A DNA stretch of 64,000 bases, from the NCBI GenBank assembly GCA_019637195.1, contig JAHBWA010000004.1, forward strand, positions 62,001 through 126,000. The letters are read 5' to 3'. A model generated the notes under the pieces. The model saw only the letters and a list, made by a program, of their open reading frames with translations, searched no databases and had not been told where the DNA came from. Origin of the DNA: Labilithrix sp. (GTDB lineage: Bacteria; Myxococcota_A; Polyangia; Polyangiales; Polyangiaceae). The position numbers were made by a program, and so were the translations under genes. Shown piece by piece: positions 26,571 to 34,072 of this stretch (positions are counted from its first letter, which is position 1; every line of letters starts with the position of its first letter).

Positions 26571-28040
26571 GTGCTGACGCGCTCGAGAGCGGCGAGTCGG
26601 TCGGCGACGCGTTCGATCGTGACGCGGAGCGCGGCGGCGTTGGTCGCCGCTGCCGTCGGCATGAGCGTCGTATGGGCCGGCGGATGTGGCGGCAGCGTCG
26701 GCGACGATCCGGCGATCGCGGACGGGGCAGCGGTCGACGCGGGGGCGGATCGAGGCCGCGGCAGTACGCAACCGGAGTGGCAACCGGACGAGCCGCCGAG
26801 CCCGCTCGAGGGCTGGAAGCTCCTCAGCGAGTACGACGTCTCGTGCGGGTTCTACTATGCGACGGAGCGGAGGTACTTGCCGCCTCCCGTGGCGTGGGAG
26901 CCGTGCAGCGTGCTCACGGACGCGGTGAGCCTCACCGACGCGGGGGTGTCGGGGCCGCCGGGGATGGTCTGCGAGCGGATGGCGACGCCGTGGGCGGCGA
27001 GCGGACAACAGGGAGGCGCGGTCTTCCCGACCTCGGTCTACGTCGAGGATGCGCGGGCGTACTTGCTCTTCGACCGCGTCCTCCCGACCGGTGCAGCGTA
27101 CACGATGGTCGCCGAAGCTGACGGGCCAGTGCACACCGCGCTCTACGCGAATGGGAAATGTCTGCCGAACCCCTTCGATGAAGCCGCTTTCGGCCACGTG
27201 CTCCTGCGGGTCCACGACTCGTCCGACGACATGAAGGTCGGCGGAGCGGTGGGCGGAACATTCGACAGTCTCAAGCCTCGCGTCTACTTCCCCAAAGGGC
27301 ATCAGCCGAACCCGGTCTTCTCTCATCACTACAAGCCCGGTCGCTCGTTGTTCATCGAGGCGACGATTCCCGGCCGGGTCTACTCGTTCGCGACCGGCGA
27401 GCTCGTCGCCACGATCTCGCCCACGAGCGAGGACCAGGACCTCCCTTATTCGAGGTACCACTTCCAAGAAGACACGCTCTACTGGGTCGCCGCGACGGCG
27501 CGTCACTCGGCGGTGAAGATCTGGACGAAGGAGCGCGGGATCTTCACGCTGCTCGATGACGGGAGGGACGTCACGCGCGGCGTCGAGAGCTTCACGACGG
27601 ACGGGGTCGACATGGTGTGGCTGGAGGGGCGCGGCCGCACGAACTTCAACTCCCTCGTCTTCGATGTCTACGAGCACTGGACGGCGAAGTTCTCGCTCGA
27701 CCCGGCCACCGTGGCCGCGACCAAGCGGCGCGTGCGGTCGGAGCCGCGCGCCGCTTGGGGGCGGCCTTACGCGGTGGGTTGCGGGTACGCGGCCATCCAG
27801 AGCTTCCCCGAAATCCCCTCGGGATGGGGCCAGAGCGGCTTTCGTCTGATCCGCCTCTCCGACGGCAGGTCGTGGCCAATCCTCGACGACTCCGAGGCGC
27901 AACAAGGGGAGCTCCACTTCGCCGAACCGCTCGGGATCAGCTGCGAGCACGTCTATCTCCACGCCTGGTCCAGCTACGCCAACGTCGAGGCCGTTCGCAT
28001 CCGGATCGACTCCCTCGGCGAAGGAGTCGCCGCGGACTGA
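26571..28040 (+). CDS. Putative lipoprotein, beta-propeller-like
   Basis: The 489-residue protein starts at GTG and has a signal peptide ending VVWAGGC, a lipobox. After an Asp/Ala-rich linker the sequence is a run of short beta-strand patterns with Trp and Tyr at regular intervals (LYWVAATARHSAVKIW, VDMVWLEG). This resembles the repeated blades of a propeller or of myxobacterial lipoproteins that display stored readings. I do not recognise a specific family. No enzymatic residues are apparent. It follows the DUF4215 operon after 209 bp with four hairpins and probably has its own promoter. Confidence 0.72.
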   Translation: MLTRSRAASRSATRSIVTRSAAALVAAAVGMSVVWAGGCGGSVGDDPAIADGAAVDAGADRGRGSTQPEWQPDEPPSPLEGWKLLSEYDVSCGFYYATERRYLPPPVAWEPCSVLTDAVSLTDAGVSGPPGMVCERMATPWAASGQQGGAVFPTSVYVEDARAYLLFDRVLPTGAAYTMVAEADGPVHTALYANGKCLPNPFDEAAFGHVLLRVHDSSDDMKVGGAVGGTFDSLKPRVYFPKGHQPNPVFSHHYKPGRSLFIEATIPGRVYSFATGELVATISPTSEDQDLPYSRYHFQEDTLYWVAATARHSAVKIWTKERGIFTLLDDGRDVTRGVESFTTDGVDMVWLEGRGRTNFNSLVFDVYEHWTAKFSLDPATVAATKRRVRSEPRAAWGRPYAVGCGYAAIQSFPEIPSGWGQSGFRLIRLSDGRSWPILDDSEAQQGELHFAEPLGISCEHVYLHAWSSYANVEAVRIRIDSLGEGVAAD

Positions 28041-28172
28041 CGGGACCGCGCCGCCGCCGCTCTTGCTTGCTCGCTGGACGCTCTGGGGGCTCGACCATGA
28101 TTCACCCGGATGGCCGACAGTCCTCTCTCCCCGCGCACGAAGCCCACCGACTCACGAGATTGGCAGACAGAA

Positions 28173-28643
28173 ATGAAACGCAGCTACCCCTTCGTCCTCG
28201 GCGCGAGCTTCGTCCTGTTTGCGCAGCTGCTCGCCGGGGCCGCCGGGTGCGCCGAGGAGCGAACGTGCACCCCCTCCGACCCGTCCTTCGACATCGAGAT
28301 GACGCGCGAGGTCGCCGCGACCAGTGCCGGGGGCACGCTCCTGGTCGAGGCGTGCCTCGGAGCCACGTGCGAGGGTCGGTCCCCGGCGCCGAGCGGAGAG
28401 CTGTCGTTCGGCGCCGGGCTCTCCTCCTACGAAGGAGGCCCGACCCGCGGCTCTGTTGGACCCGGCGCGGCGCCCGGGACGATGAGGATCACGGTGATCT
28501 ACCTGGTTCGTGAAGGTTCCGACGAGAACGTCAGCCTCGTCGTGAGACAACGCGACGCGACCTTGCTCGACGAGAGCACCACCGTCCGCTGGGCGAGCGT
28601 GGGGGACCCGTGCCATGTGGAACCCGTCTCGACGACGCTCTGA
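28173..28643 (+). CDS. Small putative lipoprotein
   Basis: A 156-residue protein with a signal peptide ending LLAGAAGC (start at MKRSYP; an upstream in-frame ATG would add 21 residues ahead of the signal). The mature region has a cysteine pair (VEACLGATCEG) and a final DPCHVEP, and a beta-sandwich-like pattern (MRITVIYLVRE, VSLVVRQRD). Function unknown. It is one of four lipoprotein genes in a row after the DUF4215 operon. Confidence 0.65.
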   Translation: MKRSYPFVLGASFVLFAQLLAGAAGCAEERTCTPSDPSFDIEMTREVAATSAGGTLLVEACLGATCEGRSPAPSGELSFGAGLSSYEGGPTRGSVGPGAAPGTMRITVIYLVREGSDENVSLVVRQRDATLLDESTTVRWASVGDPCHVEPVSTTL

Positions 28644-28691
28644 CCCGCGTGTCCGAGCGACAGGTCGCAGCCGCATGTGCTCTACTTCCCC

Positions 28692-28946
28692 ATGCGAACC
28701 GCGCGGAGCATCGCGGTCGGCCTCTCGGTCCTGGGCGCGAACGCGGTGACCGCGTGTACGGGCAGCGCGTCGGATCCCGCGTCGGGAGACGTGACGGCGT
28801 CGCCCGACGGATCGGCTTCCGTATCTCCGGCAAGCAGGCCGCGTCGGGCGAGCAGTCGGGCATTGACGGCGCGTTCTCGCGAGGCGAGGGCGGGCGCGTC
28901 GTGCCGGGCGATCGCTCAGTTCCGGTTCGAGAACTGCTCGCAGTAG
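28692..28946 (+). CDS. Possible small lipoprotein
   Basis: An 84-residue reading that starts with a credible lipoprotein signal (SIAVGLSVLGANAVTAC). After the linker the sequence turns Arg/Ser/Ala-rich, which is typical of a wrong frame in this genome, and it ends FENCSQ. It may be a real small lipoprotein, or one with a frameshift after about residue 45. I see no RBS. Low confidence. Confidence 0.4.
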   Translation: MRTARSIAVGLSVLGANAVTACTGSASDPASGDVTASPDGSASVSPASRPRRASSRALTARSREARAGASCRAIAQFRFENCSQ

Positions 28947-28994
28947 CGAGCTAGCATGCAGCATCGTTCGGCCAACACCTAGAGAGGATCTCAG

Positions 28995-29255
28995 ATGCGC
29001 CGCTCACCGCTCTTCTCCGCCATCGTCCTGGCGGGCGTCTCGCTCACTCAGGGGATCGCCGCGTGCGGCGGTCGGGAGGAGCCGAGCGATCCGCCGGCCG
29101 GCGACGACGCGTCGACGGAGCCCGACGCTCGCGCGTCGAGCTCGGGCTTCGTGCCGGCCGAGGCTGGCCCACCGAAGGAGGCCGAGCCGACGGACGCCGG
29201 CACGTGCCCCGACGGCTCCGATCGCCCGACGCCGCCCTGCGCGTACATCAAGTGA
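28995..29255 (+). CDS. Small lipoprotein coupled to a ferritin-like protein
   Basis: An 86-residue protein with signal peptide (AIVLAGVSLTQGIAAC) and an Asp/Ser/Pro linker. It ends in a short conserved-looking motif CPDGSDRPTPPCAYIK with two cysteines. AGAGGA lies before the ATG at suitable distance. Its stop overlaps the GTG of the next gene (GTGA), so both proteins are made together. Such very short lipoproteins usually serve as partners or anchors; the function is unknown. Confidence 0.7.
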   Translation: MRRSPLFSAIVLAGVSLTQGIAACGGREEPSDPPAGDDASTEPDARASSSGFVPAEAGPPKEAEPTDAGTCPDGSDRPTPPCAYIK

Positions 29256-29974
29256 TCGCTGTCGCGCCGTCGCGCTTGGAGCTGCCCGACGATCCGACCG
29301 TCGACGAGCTGCCGGAGCCGCTCCGCGTCGCGATCGCCGGACACTGGTTGCACCGCGCGTCCGCCGAGCTCGGCGTCGCCGTCGCGTTCGGCGCGCTCCT
29401 CCCGCGCCTTCGGGACGTCGGCGCCGCGGACGCCGTCGTGGCGCTCGCCCGGAAGGCGGTCGACGACGAGCAGCGGCACGGCGAGCTCTGCGTCCGTCTC
29501 GCGTCGCGCTACCTCGGCGCCGCCGTCGACGCACCCGCGCCACGCGACGGCGCGCTGCCCGACTTCGGCACGGGCGACGAGCCTTCGGAGGTCGCGCTCC
29601 TCTGCCTCGGGATGTGCTGCATCAACGAGTCGATCGCGTCGGAGTGGATACGGTCTTGCTGGGAGATCGCGACGAGTCCCACGGCGCGGGCCGCGAATCA
29701 CTACCACCTCCGCGACGAGATCGATCACGCGCGCCTCGGCTGGGCCCACCTCGGCTCGGACGCGGTGTCGGCGTCGGTGCGTCTGAAGCTCCGCGCCAGG
29801 GCGCGGAGCTTCATCGCCGTCAACCGGGCGGGATGGGTGAAGCCGGACGAGCATCTCCCGTCCGAAGGGATCCCGGCGCATGGTCACCTCTCCGCGGCAG
29901 ACAACGACGAGGTGATCGACGCCGCCGTCCGCGACGTCGTCCTCCCCGGCCTCGCGCGCCTCGGGCTCGCCTGA
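29252..29974 (+). CDS. Ferritin-like di-iron protein
   Basis: A 240-residue helical protein. Two helices carry carboxylate/histidine motifs, DDEQRHGEL at about residue 70 and LRDEIDHARLGW at about 155, and a further Glu lies in CCINESIASEW. This E-x-x-H pattern fits a four-helix bundle with a di-iron centre as in ferritin-like and AurF-like oxygenases. No signal peptide is present. It is translated from a GTG overlapping the stop of the small lipoprotein. Oxidation or iron storage is inferred from the fold only; the substrate is unknown. Confidence 0.75.
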   Translation: MIAVAPSRLELPDDPTVDELPEPLRVAIAGHWLHRASAELGVAVAFGALLPRLRDVGAADAVVALARKAVDDEQRHGELCVRLASRYLGAAVDAPAPRDGALPDFGTGDEPSEVALLCLGMCCINESIASEWIRSCWEIATSPTARAANHYHLRDEIDHARLGWAHLGSDAVSASVRLKLRARARSFIAVNRAGWVKPDEHLPSEGIPAHGHLSAADNDEVIDAAVRDVVLPGLARLGLA

Positions 29975-30267
29975 GGGGATCGGCGAGTCACGTTCCTGAC
30001 GGAGGCCTCGCGGTGGCCGCGTCGAAGGACTTCGATGCCTCCCAGGGCCTTCCACCTCGAGCGGGACAGCGAGACGCGGAGCGTCATCACGCGTCACGCT
30101 ACGAAGACGGCAAGATCCCTGACCCGCTCCCCGCCCGAAGCCACGGCTCAGAAGGGTCAAGTGATCGATCTCGTTGCGCTCCAATCGCGCCGGAGAAGAG
30201 CCGCACCCATTCCGGTTGACGCATTTCGGTGAGCACACGCTAGCAACCGTCGCTATGTTCGCGTCCG

Positions 30268-30798
30268 ATGTCGGTTCGGCGGGTCACGACCGTGGACGAG
30301 GCCAGAGCCGTTCTTCGAGAGCTCGGGGCCCCCGACCGTCTCGTCAGACATGGGGCGCTCGTCCTCGAAGCGGCCGAGCTTCTCTTGGAGCGGGTCCGAG
30401 TTCTTGGCGTTTCCGTGGACGACGGGCTCGTCCGTGCCGGAGTGATGCTTCACGACACGGGGAAAATCCTCCACCCGAACGAACTGGCCGGCGGCGGCTC
30501 GAACCATGAGGAAGCAGGTCGAGGGCTGCTCCTTGAACGGGGGATCGATCCCGCCGTGGCAAGATGCTGCGTCACCCATGCCCAATGGGCGAGCCACGAG
30601 TGCTCGTTAGAGGAGCTCCTCGTTGCTCTGGCCGACGCGCTGTGGAAGGGAGTTCGCCGGGACGAACTTGAACGACGAGTCGTCGACGCGATGGCCCGGC
30701 GTTTGATGGTCGACCCATGGTCGATCTACGTGACGCTGGACACGTGCTTCGAGGAGGTTGCTGACGGCGGTAGCGAGCGCCTTTCCCGAAGCGTGTGA
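30268..30798 (+). CDS. HD domain phosphohydrolase-like protein
   Basis: In 176 residues the HD-superfamily metal ligands appear as His28 (VRHGALV), the HD pair in GVMLHDTGK, His in NHEEAGR, His in VTHAQW and Asp in LADALWKG. The domain probably hydrolyses a phosphate ester or nucleotide. It is preceded by a gene-poor stretch of almost 300 bp. Codon use is less GC-biased than in the neighbouring housekeeping genes, which could mean acquisition by transfer. No partner gene is obvious. Confidence 0.85.
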   Translation: MSVRRVTTVDEARAVLRELGAPDRLVRHGALVLEAAELLLERVRVLGVSVDDGLVRAGVMLHDTGKILHPNELAGGGSNHEEAGRGLLLERGIDPAVARCCVTHAQWASHECSLEELLVALADALWKGVRRDELERRVVDAMARRLMVDPWSIYVTLDTCFEEVADGGSERLSRSV

Positions 30799-31112
30799 AC
30801 CTTCGGTAGCCGCCATGACTCGTGGGCGGCCGAGTTGAAAGACCGCGACCTCGCTCGTCATGAGGGCACGGGCAAGAAGACCCGCGCACGACATCGACAC
30901 ATACCGAGGCTGCACGCGAGATCGTCGAGGACGAGGACGCTGTTTCAACGGTCACCGGCGAGCTGCTCGTCAAAGACGCCGAGCTTCGCGAGCTATCGCG
31001 CCAGATCGATGAGCCGGCTTCTGGTCGAGCGCGACACCCGTGGCCTCGCGCGAGCCGGGCCCGCGCGAGGGCCGCGCGAAACCCGCCGGAGCCGGGTAGC
31101 ATCGGACGCACC
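30799..31112. other. 314-bp gap with a possible gene remnant
   Basis: No complete gene is visible. In the frame of the following peroxidase gene, 30912-31010 reads as plausible protein (EIVEDEDAVSTVTGELLVKD, then ELRELSRQID) without a start codon, followed by Arg/Ala-rich filler. It could be a relic of a lost gene. No strong promoter or hairpin stands out. Confidence 0.35.
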
Positions 31113-31661
31113 ATGTCCTCGGCCATCGAGCAGATCCCGGTCCCCACCATCGACGGCGCAGCGTCGAGCCTCGGCGCGCACGCCGGCAAGGTTCGCCTCG
31201 TCGTGAACGTCGCTTCGAAGTGCGGGCTGACCCCGCAGTACGAGGCGCTCGAGGCGCTCTACCGGCGCTTCAAGGACCGTGGCTTCGAGGTGCTCGCGTT
31301 CCCCGCCAACCAGTTCGGCGGTCAGGAGCCCGGCACGGAGGCCGAGATCAAGGACTTCTGCTCGACGACGTACGACGTCACCTTCCCGATGTTCTCGAAG
31401 ATCGTGGTGAAAGGGGAGGGGATCCATCCGCTCTACGCGTCGCTGATCGCGGCGCAGCCCGCCGCGCGCTCGCTCCCGGGCTCGGACTTCCGCCAGAAGC
31501 TGATCGGCTACGGCGTCCAGCCCGGCGAGGCGAACGAGGTCCTCTGGAACTTCGAGAAGTTCCTCGTCGACCGCGACGGCAATGTCGTCGAGCGCTTCGC
31601 GCCCGACGTCCCACCGGACGCGGAGATCGTCGTCGCGGCGGTCGAACGCTTGCTCGGCTGA
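31113..31661 (+). CDS. Glutathione peroxidase family thiol peroxidase
   Basis: The 182-residue enzyme reduces hydroperoxides. It carries the active-site cysteine in NVASKCGLTPQY (selenocysteine is replaced by Cys, as in most bacteria), the FPANQFGGQEPG motif with the catalytic Gln, and WNFEKFLVDRDG with Trp and Asn. The second cysteine in DFCSTTYDV could serve as resolving residue with thioredoxin as electron donor. No signal peptide, so cytoplasmic. The reading frame remains open upstream, but the ATG at the start of the domain is the natural choice. Confidence 0.93.
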   Translation: MSSAIEQIPVPTIDGAASSLGAHAGKVRLVVNVASKCGLTPQYEALEALYRRFKDRGFEVLAFPANQFGGQEPGTEAEIKDFCSTTYDVTFPMFSKIVVKGEGIHPLYASLIAAQPAARSLPGSDFRQKLIGYGVQPGEANEVLWNFEKFLVDRDGNVVERFAPDVPPDAEIVVAAVERLLG

Positions 31662-31788
31662 TCGCGCTCCGCTCCGCGAGCGCACGCGCGACGTCGCCGT
31701 GCAGCTCGTCGAAGCCCTCCAGGTGAGGTCGCCGAGCTCAGTCCGCAAGCGGCCCGCGGCCCCAGACCTCTACCGACTGCGTGCTATC

Positions 31789-32415
31789 ATGTCGCGCCAT
31801 CGCATCATGATGCAGCGCTTCACGCTCCGAGCATTCGCAGGCCTGGTCGCCTCCGCCCTGGCATGTCTGGCATGCTCGGGCGTCGCGACGTCCGACTCCG
31901 AGGCGTCGATGCCGCCGTTACCGGACAGTGCTGGCTTCCCGTCACGCGTGGAGCTGCGCGCAGACAGCGTCGCGCAGTTCGTCGCGTATGCCCTCGGGAC
32001 GAGCGAGCGGGAGCACATCCGGAGAGAGCTCGACCGAGCACGCGGCGACGAAGCCATCGCGGCCGCGATGCTCGACGCGCTCGATCGCTCCTGGACTCTT
32101 CAGGAGCGCCGTCATCTCGTGCGCGACGTATCGACGGGATCGATGGTGCTCCGGCTGATGCAGCATCTCCGCGAGGGCGCCTTCGAATCCCGTCTCGCCG
32201 TGCTTCTCGAAGCGGAGGTCGACGACGCTGCGCCGGAGGCGGAGGCCGCGCGCCACCTTCAATCCGCTGCGGCCGAGGCCTTGGCGTGCATCCCGACGGC
32301 GACCGCGCGAGCTCGGGCGACCGAGCTTGCTACCGGCCACCCCAGCGTCGCCGTCCGCAACAGCGCCGCGTGGCAACTTCGCGAGCAGCGTTGCGACTTC
32401 ATCAACCTCGAGTGA
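31789..32415 (+). CDS. Putative lipoprotein, helical
   Basis: A 208-residue protein with a lipoprotein signal (GLVASALACLAC); further ATGs at 31807 and 31810 are equally good starts. The mature part is helical with HEAT-like repetition (REHIRRELDRARGDEAIAA, ERRHLVRDV, ARATELATGHPSVAVRNSAA). The final segment contains Cys-Asp-Phe. No enzyme motif is visible. It is convergent with the OmpA gene, 36 bp apart. Confidence 0.7.
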   Translation: MSRHRIMMQRFTLRAFAGLVASALACLACSGVATSDSEASMPPLPDSAGFPSRVELRADSVAQFVAYALGTSEREHIRRELDRARGDEAIAAAMLDALDRSWTLQERRHLVRDVSTGSMVLRLMQHLREGAFESRLAVLLEAEVDDAAPEAEAARHLQSAAAEALACIPTATARARATELATGHPSVAVRNSAAWQLREQRCDFINLE

Positions 32416-32451
32416 CGCGCACCCGGAGCTCGCGCAGGCGCGCCTCGCGGA

Positions 32452-33918
32452 TCAATCGACGACGCGGAAGTCCACGCGGCGATTCTGGGCGCGAGCCTCG
32501 GGCTTGCCGGACGTGTCGAACGGCTGCGACGGGCCGAGGCCCTGGGTCTCCATGCGCGACTCGCTGACGCCCGCGCGAAGTAGGGCGTCTCTCACCGCGT
32601 GCGAGCGCCGCTCCGAGAGCGCCTGATTGTACTCGACGGTCCCGGTGTCGTCCGTGTGGCCTTGGATGACCACGCGCGCGTCGGGTCGCGAGGCCATGGC
32701 CTTGGCGACACGCGCGATCGCCGCCTGCCCGTTCGCGTCGATGTCCGCGGAGTCGAGGGCGAACATGACGCGGTCCTCGATCTTCGGCTTCTCGGGCGGA
32801 GCGGCCGGCGCATCGGCCGGCGCCGTGGCCACGGGCTCGGGCGGCGGGGGCGGCGGCGCGGCCGGACAGCCGGGACGCGGTCCGTCGGGGTCGCCCTTCT
32901 CGGACGGACATGCGTCGATGTCGTCGGCGACGCCGTCGCCGTCGCTGTCGAGCGGAGGCGCAGGAGCAGGCGGCGGCACGTCGGCGTGCGCGGTGCTGTC
33001 GCGATCGCGGCTCTCGGGGAGCCTCGGCGTATACGCGAGGCCGAGGAGCCCGCGAAAGGACGGCGCGCCGACGCCGCCGACCAGACCGGGGCCCGCCGCC
33101 AGGCCCGCTTCGAAGTCGTCCAGGAACCGTAGCTTCGCGGACAGCAGGAGCTCGATGCCGGTCGTGCGTGAGCTCGGCTCGCGCGGCACGACGTAGCCGT
33201 TGAGCTCGCCACCGAGCTGCACGTCGCGCCGAGGACCGACTTGATAGGCCGCGCCGGCGCCGCCTCGGATCATGGTGCCGAGCTCGGCCCCGAGCAGATC
33301 GCGCGAAGGACGCAGCTCGGGCCCCCCGAAGACGTTCCAGATGGCGCGGCCTTCGGGACCGAGTCGGCCGCCGAGCGCCAGGTACGGCATGGCGCGGACG
33401 GTGCCGTCGCTCATGAGCAGACGGTTCGAGCCGGTCGGCAGCCACAAGTGCGCGCCGACGCCGACTTGAAAGGTGCTGTCGTGCTCTCCGACGAGCGCGA
33501 AGCGCGCGCTCGTGCGCAGATCGCCGGCCGCGGCCTTGTCGGGTGAGCTCTGCGTCACGCCGAGGTACCTCGGATCGTCCCCTCCCTGCGAGAGCGCGAC
33601 GGGCAAGGCGGCAGAGAGCGCCAGCCGGTTCCACAGGGCGAACGTGACGCCCGTATGGAGGAGGAGCTGGTGGTCGACGTAGCTGCTCACGACGTCGCCG
33701 GTCGCCGTCTCTCGCAACACGAACGGCTTGTGCGCGTAGTCGAGGACCGCTCCAGCGTGGAGATCGAGGTGTCCAGGGACGGACGGCGCGTGAACCCCGA
33801 AGAAGCGATCGCCGGTGGGCGCCATCTCGTAGCGCGGGAGGGCGTGCTCCTGGGCGAGCGCGGGCAACGTGAGGACGAGCGACGCCGTCAAGACGGCAGC
33901 GGAGAGGGATGTTCGCAT
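32452..33918 (-). CDS. OmpA family outer-membrane protein with TSP3 repeat
   Basis: The 488-residue protein has a signal peptide (residues 1-22, ending ALAQ) and a large N-terminal region of alternating strands (about 40-300) that fits a beta-barrel. A calcium-binding thrombospondin type 3 repeat (DSDGDGVADDIDACPSEKGD) and a Pro-rich hinge follow. The C-terminal OmpA peptidoglycan-binding domain shows GHTDDTGTVEYNQALSERR and NRRVDF. It probably links the outer membrane to the cell wall. It is downstream of the BACON-repeat gene on the same strand. Confidence 0.9.
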   Translation of the reverse strand: MRTSLSAAVLTASLVLTLPALAQEHALPRYEMAPTGDRFFGVHAPSVPGHLDLHAGAVLDYAHKPFVLRETATGDVVSSYVDHQLLLHTGVTFALWNRLALSAALPVALSQGGDDPRYLGVTQSSPDKAAAGDLRTSARFALVGEHDSTFQVGVGAHLWLPTGSNRLLMSDGTVRAMPYLALGGRLGPEGRAIWNVFGGPELRPSRDLLGAELGTMIRGGAGAAYQVGPRRDVQLGGELNGYVVPREPSSRTTGIELLLSAKLRFLDDFEAGLAAGPGLVGGVGAPSFRGLLGLAYTPRLPESRDRDSTAHADVPPPAPAPPLDSDGDGVADDIDACPSEKGDPDGPRPGCPAAPPPPPPEPVATAPADAPAAPPEKPKIEDRVMFALDSADIDANGQAAIARVAKAMASRPDARVVIQGHTDDTGTVEYNQALSERRSHAVRDALLRAGVSESRMETQGLGPSQPFDTSGKPEARAQNRRVDFRVVD

Positions 33919-33930
33919 GGGAAGGATGGC

Positions 33931-34072
33931 GAGTCGGGGAGCGGCCGCTCGGGTTGCACGGCGGCGACGGGTGTGACGAGTCGGGGATCGGCCGCCCAGG
34001 TCGAGCGGCGGCGACGGGTGGTGACGAGTCGGGGGCGGCCGCTCAGGTCGAGCGGCGGCGACGGGCGATGAC
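33931..34072. repeat. Three tandem copies of a 47-48-bp unit covering the 3' end of the BACON gene
   Basis: Units start at 33931, 33978 and 34026 with lengths of 47, 48 and 47 bp; each begins GAGTCGGGG and ends ACGGG..TGAC. The third unit contains the last codons of the BACON-repeat gene (IARRRRST and stop at 34043-34045). The two others lie behind the stop and would encode the same RRRRST if read on the minus strand (VTTRRRRSTW). The sequence thus triplicated the sorting-tail end. Confidence 0.85.

Noticed and set aside
29975..30267. Gene in the gap before the HD protein
   Set aside because: Short frames on both strands are Arg/Ser-rich with no signal peptide or motif; nothing supportable is seen.
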